DNA of 11,745 nt from Betaproteobacteria bacterium (GCA_021414185.1 JAIOOZ010000402.1:1-11745), one strand, 5' to 3'; numbered from the stretch's first letter, positions 1 to 6,830 are shown. Notes: a model not told the origin generated them from the sequence alone. Made by a program: numbers and translations.

Positions 1-109
1 TGCAGATGTCCGCCGGGCAGCCATGCCGGCGCGCGATAGGATGAAATCAATGCGCGCCGCTGGGAAAATCGCGGCCGCGATAGGGAGGCGGAATCGGAGA
101 GACGCGAGG

Positions 110-173
110 CGATAGACGATAGACGGAAAACAACAAGAGGGTGCGCCTCTCGTTTCTCGCCCGGCGTCTATCG
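110..173 (-). terminator. Hairpin region downstream of the aldolase-like gene, probable terminator
   Basis: Two nested inverted repeats start 8 nt past the aldolase stop codon. The outer arms are CGATAGACG (117-125) and CGTCTATCG (165-173), perfect over 9 bp; CGATAGA is also tandemly duplicated at 110-116 and 117-123. The inner arms are AGAGG (136-140) and CCTCT (146-150) with a 5-nt loop. Read on the minus strand, the inner hairpin is followed by TGTTGTTTT, a T-rich but interrupted tail. I infer a rho-independent terminator for the dehydrogenase/aldolase pair; the inner stem is short, so strength is uncertain. In the rest of positions 1-109 I see only further CGATAG copies (34-39, 78-83) and no supportable gene. 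Confidence 0.45.
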
Positions 174-180
174 GGTGTGT

Positions 181-963
181 TCAGTCGCGGTACGACGGGT
201 CGATTCTGTCGAGCTTGCGCAGCAGGGCAGGCCACTCGACGATGCCCCAGCGCCGGCGCACGCCCGGCTTGAATCCCGCATGAGTGTCTGCCAGCACTTT
301 CCCGTCCGCCAGCGAGAGTTTGGTATTGCACTGCAAAGTCATGACCTGCAGCTGGCAGGTGCGTTCGAGGCGGAAGTGGTTGTTGAAGCATTCCGGGATG
401 CTGGGCCCCGTAGTGAGCAGCCCGTGATTGCGCAGTATCATCGCGTCGCGGTCGCCGAGGTCCTTGACCAGGCGCTCGCGCTCCTCCAGGTTCAGCGCGG
501 GGCCTTCGTAGTCGTGATAGGCGACGTCGCCGAAGCGCATGCCCGATTGCGCGATGTTGCTCATGAGGCCGCATTCCATCGCGGACACCGCCATGCCGGC
601 CAGCGTGTGGGTGTGGATTACGCAATCGACGTCGTGGCGCGCCGCGTGCACCGCGCTGTGGATCACGTAGCCGGCCTGGTTGATGCCGTAGTCGGTGGCG
701 TTGAAAATGATTTTGCCGTCGATGTCGATCTTGATCATGCTGGAGGCGGTCATCTCCTCGTACAACATGCCGTAGGCGTTGATCAGGAACTGGTCTTCAG
801 TGCCCGGCACGCGCGCCGAAATATGGTTGGCAATCATTTCGGTCATGCCGAATTCATGCATGAGCCGGTAGCAGGCGGCGAGGTTGACGCGTGTTTCCCA
901 TTCTTCCTTGCTGACCTGTTCGCGCACCGATTGTTTTTTCGGGTTGATCTGGGTGACCGGCAT
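181..963 (-). CDS. Class II aldolase/adducin family protein
   Basis: This 260-aa cytoplasmic protein has the class II aldolase/adducin fold, whose members cleave or epimerise sugar phosphates or other hydroxy-acids with a bound metal. The zinc-site histidines are visible as VIHTHT (His117, His119) and LRNHGLL (His180). Aligning HSAVHAARHDVDCVIHTH (102-119) by eye with L-fuculose-1-phosphate aldolase puts Gly98 where that enzyme has its catalytic Glu73. The protein is therefore more like the adducin-type subgroup than a canonical aldolase, and its reaction cannot be named. The start at 963 has a good ribosome-binding site (GAGGAG, about 7 nt upstream). The gene lies 61 nt downstream of the FAD dehydrogenase on the same strand, so the two are probably co-transcribed in a carboxylate or sugar-acid pathway (inference). 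Family assignment is firm; substrate is unknown. Confidence 0.9.
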   Translation of the reverse strand: MPVTQINPKKQSVREQVSKEEWETRVNLAACYRLMHEFGMTEMIANHISARVPGTEDQFLINAYGMLYEEMTASSMIKIDIDGKIIFNATDYGINQAGYVIHSAVHAARHDVDCVIHTHTLAGMAVSAMECGLMSNIAQSGMRFGDVAYHDYEGPALNLEERERLVKDLGDRDAMILRNHGLLTTGPSIPECFNNHFRLERTCQLQVMTLQCNTKLSLADGKVLADTHAGFKPGVRRRWGIVEWPALLRKLDRIDPSYRD

Positions 964-1024
964 GGCGTTTCTCCTCAGTTCACTGGAATTAAAAGATTAA
1001 CAGCAGCGGCAGATGTTGGCCAGA

Positions 1025-2518
1025 CTATTTGGCGCAGGCGCCCGCGCTATGGCCGGCCATTTTGCCGAACACCGAGCCGGACACAAGGCCGCTGCCGCCC
1101 GCGTAGTTGTGATAGAACAACCCGCCGACGAGTTCGCCTGCTGCAAACAAGCCGGGCATAGGTTTGCCTGCAACGTCCTCGACTTGCCCATTGGTGGGGT
1201 CGATCTTGACGCCGCCGAAAGTGAAAGTGACGCCGCAGGTGATCGCGTACGCTTCATACGGCGGCGTATCGAGCACATTGGCCCAGTTGGTCTTGGGAAC
1301 CGCCAGACCTTTGGTGCCGCGGCCATCCTTGACCGCCGGGTTGAACGGAACGTCGGTCTGCACCGCCTTGTTGTACGCCTTCAGTGTTTCGAGGCAACGC
1401 TTGGCGTCGACGCCTTCGAGCTTCTCAACCAGTTCTTCGAGGGTATTGGCGGTGACCTTGGTCATCTGCTTGATACGGTATTCGTCGCGCAGCAAGTGCA
1501 CGAGCTTTTTGTCGAAGATCTGCCACGCGAACATATTGGGCTGGTCCATGATCACCTTGCCGTACTTGGCATAGGTGTAATTGCGGAAGTCAGCACCTTC
1601 ATCGACGAAGCGCTCGCCGTTCGCGTTGACCATGATGCCCAGCGGATAGCTGTGCTTCTGGAAATTGTCGCCGACTGCCAGATCGCCGAAGGGCGGCGCG
1701 TTCTGGTCCCAGCCCACCGCATGGCAGCCGGACCAGTGGCCGTAGGGCAGGGCGCCCGCTTCAAGCGCCGAGCGGATGCCCACGCCGGTGTTGTAGCGTG
1801 TGCCGCGCACTTTCGCGAGGTCCCAGTTGGGGCCGAGATAGCGCGCGCGCATTTCCGCGTTCGATTCGAAACCGCCGCAGGCGAGCACCACTGCCTTGGA
1901 ATGGATCTCGACGGTCTTGCCCTGGCTGCGCGCACGCACGCCTTTGACGCCGCTGTCGTCGGTGATAAGGCCGATCGCGGGCGTTTCGTAGTAAATGGGG
2001 ATGCCTTCGCGCTCGCAGGCCTTGTGCTCGAGTTCGATCAGACCCGGTCCGCCGCCCCAGGTCTCGCACGCGAGGCCGCCCCAGAACTTGAATTTGCCGT
2101 CGACCTTGAAAGCCTGACGCCCGTACGGCGCCTGGAATTTCACGCCCTTTTTGCGCATCCACACCATCGTCTCGAAGCTGCGCTTGACGAGGATTTCGCA
2201 CAGATCCGGATCGGTGCGGTAATTGGTGATGCGGCCCATGTCGTCGAAGTACTGGTCTTCAGTGTAAGTGCCGTAATCGCAGGTCTTACGCTCGTCATCC
2301 GTAATGTCGTAAAGCTGGGCGAGATCGTCGGCGCCGTGGAATACGATGCGTACAGCGCCCGCCGTGTAGCGGCTGTTGCCGCCGCAATCGTCGAGCGGCG
2401 CGGCTTCCAGCATAATTACCTTGGCGCCGGATTCACGCGCGGCGAGCGCGGCGCAGGACGCCGCATTGCCGGCGCCGATTACGATTACGTCGGGATTGCC
2501 AAAATCGACAGTGCTCAT
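1025..2518 (-). CDS. FAD-dependent dehydrogenase, tricarballylate dehydrogenase (TcuA)-like
   Basis: This 497-aa flavoprotein belongs to the fumarate reductase/succinate dehydrogenase flavoprotein superfamily. The N-terminal Rossmann motif GAGNAA (15-20), Glu38 at the end of strand 2 for the FAD ribose, and GGNSRYTAG (46-54) are visible. The C-terminal FAD-closing region is TFGGVKID (433-440), PGLFAAGELVGG (455-466) and HNYAGGSGL (470-478). The GGNSR segment and overall length fit TcuA, which oxidises tricarballylate to cis-aconitate, but related enzymes act on 3-ketosteroids and other substrates. No TcuB-like iron-sulfur/haem partner, transporter or LysR regulator lies nearby in the window, so the substrate is not established. 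The start at 2518 is supported by GAGGA about 7 nt upstream. It heads a two-gene unit with the aldolase-like gene. Superfamily is certain, TcuA function only probable. Confidence 0.88.
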   Translation of the reverse strand: MSTVDFGNPDVIVIGAGNAASCAALAARESGAKVIMLEAAPLDDCGGNSRYTAGAVRIVFHGADDLAQLYDITDDERKTCDYGTYTEDQYFDDMGRITNYRTDPDLCEILVKRSFETMVWMRKKGVKFQAPYGRQAFKVDGKFKFWGGLACETWGGGPGLIELEHKACEREGIPIYYETPAIGLITDDSGVKGVRARSQGKTVEIHSKAVVLACGGFESNAEMRARYLGPNWDLAKVRGTRYNTGVGIRSALEAGALPYGHWSGCHAVGWDQNAPPFGDLAVGDNFQKHSYPLGIMVNANGERFVDEGADFRNYTYAKYGKVIMDQPNMFAWQIFDKKLVHLLRDEYRIKQMTKVTANTLEELVEKLEGVDAKRCLETLKAYNKAVQTDVPFNPAVKDGRGTKGLAVPKTNWANVLDTPPYEAYAITCGVTFTFGGVKIDPTNGQVEDVAGKPMPGLFAAGELVGGLFYHNYAGGSGLVSGSVFGKMAGHSAGACAK

Positions 2519-2565
2519 CTTTTTCCTCGAAATGATTGCAACAGGGTTTTCTGCAAAGAAATATT

Positions 2566-2596
2566 CAGTAACGGCATCCGTGCGCTCGCGTTACCG
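2566..2596 (-). promoter_or_regulatory. Inverted repeat in the leader of the FAD dehydrogenase
   Basis: CAGTAACG (2566-2573) and CGTTACCG (2589-2596) are inverted arms around a 15-nt loop. As minus-strand RNA they form an 8-bp stem with one G-U pair. The element sits between the TATAAT box and the ribosome-binding site. It could be an operator or a leader hairpin; no T-run follows, so it is not an intrinsic terminator. Function is inferred only. Confidence 0.35.
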
Positions 2597-2651
2597 GCAA
2601 CTGCGCCGCACTTGAGTCTTGATTCGATCGGATTTGCTGCGGGATGCCCGG

Positions 2652-2657
2652 ATTATA
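2652..2657 (-). promoter_or_regulatory. TATAAT -10 box for the dehydrogenase/aldolase pair
   Basis: The minus strand reads a perfect TATAAT here, 14 nt beyond the NTF2-like stop codon and about 135 nt upstream of the dehydrogenase start. The hexamer at 17-nt spacing (CTGCAC) is a poor -35, so an activator may be needed. It suggests the pair is transcribed separately from the ilvE-waaF operon. I saw no clear terminator in the gap, so read-through from upstream is also possible. Confidence 0.4.
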
Positions 2658-2671
2658 CCGTCAGCCCGCGT

Positions 2672-3103
2672 TTAGTGCAGCGTCTTGGGCGCGCGCTTGC
2701 CTTCGGTTTCCGGCGTCGCCGGCGCGGGCGACGCGTGGTGTACGACCATGCGCCAGCCGTTTTCGGTACGCATGTAAACATTGGTGGCAATGACTGGCTG
2801 GCGCGCGCGCGCCTCGCCGGCCGCAGTGATTTGCTCGTAGACGGTGTGCACGACGATTGTCATGCCGTTGATCGATTGCTGATGCCGCAGCCGGAAGCGC
2901 AGCGTCTGGCCGCCGGCGAAAATCTGGCGCCACGCTTCGCGCACCTGCTCGGTGCCGGTCAGGCGCGGCCCGCCAGGGTGCACGCAGACGATGTCGTCGT
3001 CATCCGCCCATACTCCCATCATGGCGTCGAGGTCGCTTTTTTCGAAAGCATCGTAAAAAGCGGTCTCGGCGTCCTGCGGGGTGGTGAACAGCGTACGTTT
3101 CAT
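2672..3103 (-). CDS. NTF2-like / SnoaL-like domain protein
   Basis: This 143-aa protein fits the nuclear transport factor 2 superfamily, SnoaL/DUF4440 type. The first half has the pattern AFYDAFEKSDLDAMMGVWADDDDI (about 15-38), then HPGGPRLTGTEQVREAW (42-58). The second half, rich in beta strands, ends NVYMRTENGWRMVVHHAS, typical of the cone-shaped NTF2 fold. The last 15-20 residues (Pro, Lys, Glu rich) look disordered. There is no signal peptide. Such proteins bind small ligands or act as minor enzymes, and no specific activity can be read from sequence. Its ATG overlaps the waaF TGA by 4 nt (ATGA), so translation is probably coupled and it is the last gene of the ilvE operon. A link to LPS synthesis is suggested only by position. 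Confidence 0.85.
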   Translation of the reverse strand: MKRTLFTTPQDAETAFYDAFEKSDLDAMMGVWADDDDIVCVHPGGPRLTGTEQVREAWRQIFAGGQTLRFRLRHQQSINGMTIVVHTVYEQITAAGEARARQPVIATNVYMRTENGWRMVVHHASPAPATPETEGKRAPKTLH

Positions 3104-4119
3104 GTCGATGGCATTTTAGCAAAGTCGATTTCGCGCCAGACCTGGTCGGGATGCATTTGCAGCATGCAGTTGAAATGGCCCAGCGGGCACACGCGTTCGA
3201 AGCACGGGCTGCACGGCAGCTCGAGCCTGACGATCCTGGCATGCGGGCTGGCGGGCGGCGTAAAGGCCGGGCTGCTGGAGCCGAAGAGGGCGATCAGCGG
3301 CCTGTTGAGCGCGGCCGCAATATGCATCAGGCCCGAGTCGTTGCTGACTACTACCGCGGCGCCCGACACGAGGTCGATCGCTTCGGCGAGCGTCGATTTG
3401 CCGCAGAGATTGACGCACAGATTGCCGCTGAGGCGATTGATTTCGTCGCCAATCGCGGCATCGTGCGGCGATCCGGCAATCCACACGTCATAACCGGCGC
3501 GGTCGAATCGCTGCGCGAGTTCCGCGAAGTATGGCGGCGGCCAGCGCTTGGCCGGGCCGTATTCCGCGCCGGGACACAATACGGCGACGGGACGTGCCGG
3601 GGCGAGGCCAAGCCGGGCAAGCGTGGCGGCGCGCTGCGCTGCATCGACTTGCAATTGTGCCCGGGGTAACGGGCGTTGCAGGTCTTCGTCTGCAGTTTCA
3701 GCGAGCGCAGCGAAGCGTTCTACCATCAGCGGCAGCGCCGTTTTGTCGAGGCACCGCGCGTCGTTGAGCAGGCCCCAGCGCGCTTCGCCGACGAACCCGG
3801 TGCGCAGCGGAATGCGCGCGAGAAACGGAACCAGCGCCGACTTGAGGGAGTTGGGCAATACGATGGCCTGATCGTAGTGCTGTTTTGCCAGCTCGCGCGC
3901 GAGCCGGTAGCGGCGCGCAAGTGCAAGTTCACCGTGCGCAAACGGGCTCGTCAGCGTGGTGTTGATTTCGGGCATGCGCGCGAACAGCGCATGTGTCCAG
4001 GGTGGTGCCAGGACATCGAGCGTGAGACCGGTGTGGCGTTCGTGCAATCGCCTGAACAGCGGCTGCGCAAGAACCGCGTCGCCGACCCAGGACGGGGCTA
4101 TGACGAGAACCCTCGTCAT
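3100..4119 (-). CDS. waaF: Lipopolysaccharide heptosyltransferase II
   Basis: This 339-aa glycosyltransferase family 9 protein adds the second L-glycero-D-manno-heptose of the LPS inner core from ADP-heptose, at the cytoplasmic face of the inner membrane. The N-terminal motif APSWVGDAVLAQPLF (8-22) carries the family's conserved catalytic-site Asp (Asp14). LPNSLKSALVPFLARIPLRTGF (88-109), the nucleotide-sugar motif PGAEYGPAKRW (183-193) and SNDSGLMHIAAAL (259-271) all match WaaF. The Cys-rich segment CSPCFERVCPLGHFNC (303-318) near the C-terminus is also usual in this family. Length is normal and both ends are intact. It starts 6 nt after the zinc-finger stop codon without a strong Shine-Dalgarno, so translational coupling is likely. 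WaaC was considered, but the motif set and length favour WaaF. Confidence 0.93.
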   Translation of the reverse strand: MTRVLVIAPSWVGDAVLAQPLFRRLHERHTGLTLDVLAPPWTHALFARMPEINTTLTSPFAHGELALARRYRLARELAKQHYDQAIVLPNSLKSALVPFLARIPLRTGFVGEARWGLLNDARCLDKTALPLMVERFAALAETADEDLQRPLPRAQLQVDAAQRAATLARLGLAPARPVAVLCPGAEYGPAKRWPPPYFAELAQRFDRAGYDVWIAGSPHDAAIGDEINRLSGNLCVNLCGKSTLAEAIDLVSGAAVVVSNDSGLMHIAAALNRPLIALFGSSSPAFTPPASPHARIVRLELPCSPCFERVCPLGHFNCMLQMHPDQVWREIDFAKMPST

Positions 4120-4125
4120 AACGCG

Positions 4126-4323
4126 TTAGTGGCCGGCGGGAGCGCCGCCCTTCAACGTATATTGCGTGCCGCAATACGGGCACAGCGCCGCGCCGGATTT
4201 TTCGATCGGCAAAAATACCCGCGGATGCGCATTCCACAACAGCATGGCCGGAGTCGGGCAGTGCAGCGGCAGGTCGGCCGCTGTGACTTCGATATGGCGC
4301 TGTTTGTTTTCGCTCTGGGCCAT
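4126..4323 (-). CDS. CHCC zinc-finger domain protein
   Basis: This 65-aa protein matches the zf-CHCC family, related to the zinc-binding domain of mitochondrial complex I subunit NDUFS6. The likely zinc ligands are Cys22 (HCPTP), His33 (NAHPRVFLPI), Cys48 and Cys51 (CPYCGTQY), in the expected C-x10-H-x14-C-x2-C spacing. The rest is too short for another domain and no membrane segment is present. It sits 6 nt from both ilvE upstream and waaF downstream, a gene order I know from betaproteobacteria. The bacterial function is not known. It has no obvious ribosome-binding site of its own and probably depends on ilvE translation. Confidence 0.9.
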   Translation of the reverse strand: MAQSENKQRHIEVTAADLPLHCPTPAMLLWNAHPRVFLPIEKSGAALCPYCGTQYTLKGGAPAGH

Positions 4324-4329
4324 GACGGT

Positions 4330-5256
4330 TCAGGCGGCGACGGGCGCCAGCCACTGGCGGTATTTGTCGTTTTTGCCGTTGACTATGTCGAAGAACGCTT
4401 TTTGCAGGCGCGCGGTGATCGGGCCGGTCTTGCCGGCGCCGATGACGCGGCTGTCGACTTCGCGTATCGGCGTGACTTCAGCCGCGGTGCCGGTGAAGAA
4501 AGCTTCGTCGGCGATGTACAGATCGTCGCGGGTGATGCGGCGCGCGGTGACCGTATAACCCATTTCTTCGGCTACCGCGATGATCGACTGGCGCGTAATC
4601 CCCATCAATGCGCTGGTGAGTTCCGGCTCGTAGATTTTGCCGTCCTTGATCATGAACAGGTTTTCACCCGAGCCTTCGGCGACGAACCCGTCGACGTCCA
4701 GCAACAGCCCCTCGTCGTAGCCGTGTTCGGTGGCTTCGAGGTTGGCCAGTATCGAATTTGCGTAGGTGCCCGAGTATTTCGCGCGGCACATCGAAACGTT
4801 GACGTGATGGCGCGCGAACGACGACGTTTTGACACGGATGCCTTTTTCGAGCGCTTCAGGGCCAAGATACGCGCCCCATGGCCACGCGGCGATGGCGACG
4901 TGCACGGTCGCGCCTTTCGGCGACACGCCCATTTTTTCCGAGCCGTAGAAAGCGATCGGGCGGATGTAGCAGGATTCGAGCTTGTTCGCGCGCACCACTT
5001 CCTTGTGCGCCGCCATGATGGTGTCCCGGTCGTAGGGGATTTTCATCATGTAGATATGCGCGGAATTGAACAAACGCTCGGTGTGCTCCTTGAGGCGGAA
5101 AATCGCGGTGCCGCTTACCGTATTGTAGGCGCGCAAACCCTCGAACACCGCGAGCCCGTAATGCAGCGAGTGGGTGAGCACATGGGTATTCGCGTCGCGC
5201 CAGGGCACGAGTTTGCCGTCATACCAGATGTGCCCGTCACGATCAGCCATCGACAT
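4330..5256 (-). CDS. ilvE: Branched-chain amino acid aminotransferase
   Basis: This is a fold-type IV PLP aminotransferase that catalyses the last step of valine, leucine and isoleucine synthesis with glutamate as amino donor. The PLP Lys is Lys160 in CRAKYSGTYANSIL. Other landmarks are LHYGLAVFEGLRAY (31-44), GYDEGLLLDVDGFVAEGSGENLF (179-201), the phosphate-binding LMGITRQSI (217-225) and TGTAAEVTPI (255-264). I chose the ATG at 5256, giving 308 aa, because GGAG lies 8 nt upstream and the N-terminus MSMADRDGHIWYDGKLVPW fits the family. The frame is open to an ATG at 5448, but those 64 extra residues are Arg-rich, unlike any IlvE, and span the promoter. It is the first gene of the ilvE / zinc-finger / waaF / NTF2-like operon. 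D-amino-acid or aminodeoxychorismate family members are less likely given the motifs. Confidence 0.95.
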   Translation of the reverse strand: MSMADRDGHIWYDGKLVPWRDANTHVLTHSLHYGLAVFEGLRAYNTVSGTAIFRLKEHTERLFNSAHIYMMKIPYDRDTIMAAHKEVVRANKLESCYIRPIAFYGSEKMGVSPKGATVHVAIAAWPWGAYLGPEALEKGIRVKTSSFARHHVNVSMCRAKYSGTYANSILANLEATEHGYDEGLLLDVDGFVAEGSGENLFMIKDGKIYEPELTSALMGITRQSIIAVAEEMGYTVTARRITRDDLYIADEAFFTGTAAEVTPIREVDSRVIGAGKTGPITARLQKAFFDIVNGKNDKYRQWLAPVAA

Positions 5257-5281
5257 TTTTTGTACTCCGCGCAAAAGACGA

Positions 5282-5287
5282 ATTCTA
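5282..5287 (-). promoter_or_regulatory. Probable -10 box of the ilvE operon
   Basis: The minus strand reads TAGAAT (five of six to consensus) 25 nt upstream of the ilvE ATG, giving a leader of roughly 20 nt that contains the GGAG ribosome-binding site. No good -35 is seen at 16-18 nt, so the assignment rests on the -10 and its position. No attenuator peptide rich in Ile, Val or Leu codons fits in so short a leader. Confidence 0.4.
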
Positions 5288-5440
5288 GCGTATTTCATCC
5301 GCCGTTGCCGTTGCCAGCCCGGTGCGCGCGTGCGGGTTCGGGGTGATGTGATGGCCGGTTCGCGCCGGCGAAAAAGGCGCGACTGTCCTTGACCGAGAAT
5401 TTGATTGATGTGAATATCAGGGGTATTGTCCGAAGCGGTG

Positions 5441-5456
5441 CGTGACAAAAGTCACA
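5441..5456 (+). promoter_or_regulatory. CRP-type palindrome upstream of the adenylate cyclase gene
   Basis: CGTGACAAAAGTCACA matches the CRP core TGTGA-N6-TCACA at nine of ten fixed positions (only the first base differs). It is centred about 67 nt upstream of the cyclase ATG. A TG-C-TAGCGT extended -10-like sequence at 5466-5474 would place the site around -32, overlapping the -35 region, which would favour repression. The promoter itself is not certain. An FNR site is excluded by the N6 spacing and the GTGA/TCAC half-sites. Confidence 0.5.
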
Positions 5457-5515
5457 CTCGCATCGTGCTAGCGTAACCCGCTGGAATTTAAAGGCAAAAA
5501 GGGAGTAATTGAGGA

Positions 5516-6814
5516 ATGTCTAACCCGGTCAGCCGACTGCTCAGCAGTATCAGCGGTCGCGTCATCACGCCGAGCGACACCGACGAGCAGAAGCTGCAGA
5601 AAACACTGCTCATCTTCGCCTGTGGCCTGATGGGCTTTGCCGCGATGCTGTGGCTCGTCATCTATCACGCGATGGGGATCAAGTACTCTGCCACGGTGCC
5701 GCTGATTTACCTGGCGGTATCGGCGACCACGCTCGGCATTTACCTGTGGAACCTCAATTTCGAGTTCTTCCGTTTTGCGCAAACGAGTTTGTATCTGTTT
5801 GTGCCGTTCATCATGCAGTGGTCGATCGGCAGTTACGTCACGTCTTCGGGGGTCATGCTGTGGGCGCTGTTGGCGCCCATCGGCGTGATGGTTTTCCAGG
5901 GCCCCAAGGAGTCGGTGCCGTGGTTCTTTGCCTACCTCGTCATGACGGCCGTGTCGGGTTTCTTCGACTACTATCTCGCGTACGGGAATGAAAAGACGAC
6001 CGGCATGCCGCTGCAGACCATCGCGGTGTTCTTCGTGCTCAATTTTGCCGCGATGTCGACCATCGTCTATCTGCTGGTGGTTTATTTTGTGCGCCAGAAA
6101 GACCGGCTGAAGGAAGCGCTTGACCGCCAGCACAGCCTGCTGCAGGTCGAGCAGGAGCGCTCAGAGCGGTTGCTGCTCAACGTGCTGCCGGGGCATATTG
6201 CAGAGCGGCTGAAGCGTGATCCCAGCGTCATCGCCGATGGCCTTGCCGACTGCACCGTCATGTTCGCCGACCTGACCGACTTCACGCGCTTGTCCGAGGA
6301 GCTGCCGCCGCGTGACATGGTGGCGCTGCTGAACGAAGTGTTCTCCTGGTTCGACGGGCTAGCCGAGCAATACCAGCTCGAAAAAATCAAGACCATAGGC
6401 GACGCCTACATGGTCGCCGGCGGCCTGCTCGATCACGACGCCAAGTACACCGAGGCGATTGTTAACATGGCGCTCGACGTGCGCGACCGCATCAGCGAAC
6501 GCAAGACGCGCACCGGCGAATCGCTCGGCATCCACATCGGCATCGGCAGCGGCCCGGTGGTGGCCGGCGTGATCGGCGTGAAGAAATTCATTTACGATTT
6601 GTGGGGCAACGCGGTCAACGTCGCCAGCCGACTGCAGACCGAGGCCACCTCCGGCGGCATTCTGGTCGATGTCACCACGTATCGCCGGTTGCGCGGGCTC
6701 TACCAGTTCGAAGGTCCGGAACCGCTGAACATCAAAGGCGAGCGCCAGATAACGGCTTACCGCCTGATTGCGAAATTACCGCAAGTCGCCGAGGCGCAGG
6801 CCGAGGTCGCGTAA
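5516..6814 (+). CDS. Membrane-bound class III adenylate cyclase
   Basis: This 432-aa protein converts ATP to cAMP. A short cytoplasmic N-terminus is followed by about six hydrophobic helices (roughly 30-50, 57-78, 86-106, 112-128, 134-155, 168-192). A charged linker likely forming a short coiled coil (194-222) and LLLNVLPGHIAERLK (219-233) lead into the cyclase domain (about 243-418). Catalytic residues look complete for a homodimer: metal Asp252 (FADLTDFT) and Asp296 (KTIGDAYM), adenine-selecting Lys292 and Asp361 (IYDLWGNAVNVASR), and transition-state Asn368 and Arg372. Lys and Asp at the purine positions argue for adenylate over guanylate cyclase. The layout resembles mycobacterial Rv1625c. 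GGGAG at 5501-5505 precedes the ATG by 10 nt. The gene is monocistronic, divergent from ilvE and convergent with glnE. A CRP-like site upstream suggests cAMP feedback. Confidence 0.93.
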   Translation: MSNPVSRLLSSISGRVITPSDTDEQKLQKTLLIFACGLMGFAAMLWLVIYHAMGIKYSATVPLIYLAVSATTLGIYLWNLNFEFFRFAQTSLYLFVPFIMQWSIGSYVTSSGVMLWALLAPIGVMVFQGPKESVPWFFAYLVMTAVSGFFDYYLAYGNEKTTGMPLQTIAVFFVLNFAAMSTIVYLLVVYFVRQKDRLKEALDRQHSLLQVEQERSERLLLNVLPGHIAERLKRDPSVIADGLADCTVMFADLTDFTRLSEELPPRDMVALLNEVFSWFDGLAEQYQLEKIKTIGDAYMVAGGLLDHDAKYTEAIVNMALDVRDRISERKTRTGESLGIHIGIGSGPVVAGVIGVKKFIYDLWGNAVNVASRLQTEATSGGILVDVTTYRRLRGLYQFEGPEPLNIKGERQITAYRLIAKLPQVAEAQAEVA

Positions 6815-6830
6815 CACCAGCGCGCCAGCC

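Noticed and set aside
1..24. A possible minus-strand gene start (ATG at 22-24, MAARRTSA)
   Set aside because: Only eight codons are visible, there is no ribosome-binding site, and it lies beyond a likely terminator; not supportable.
1013..3493. A very long plus-strand open frame (826 codons) opposite the FAD dehydrogenase and NTF2-like genes
   Set aside because: It is antisense to two well-recognised genes, has Ala/Arg/Val/His-rich composition without any domain, and arises from GC-biased third positions in the real minus-strand frames.
3676..5346. Plus-strand open frame of 556 codons opposite waaF, the zinc finger and ilvE
   Set aside because: It is antisense to three recognised genes and their promoter, low in complexity (Arg, Ala, Val, Asp), with no motif; a GC-skew shadow.
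5354..5369. GCCGG/CCGGC hairpin in the ilvE/cyclase gap as a terminator
   Set aside because: There are no converging genes to terminate here and no T-run follows on either strand at the right distance. Short GC palindromes are expected by chance in this DNA.
5405..5420. Possible FNR-type site TTGAT...ATCAG
   Set aside because: The half-sites are separated by 6 nt instead of the 4 nt FNR needs, and the last base is off consensus.
5257..5448. A 64-residue N-terminal extension of ilvE
   Set aside because: The extension is Arg-rich and unlike the family, covers the TAGAAT box, and a good ribosome-binding site supports the start at 5256.
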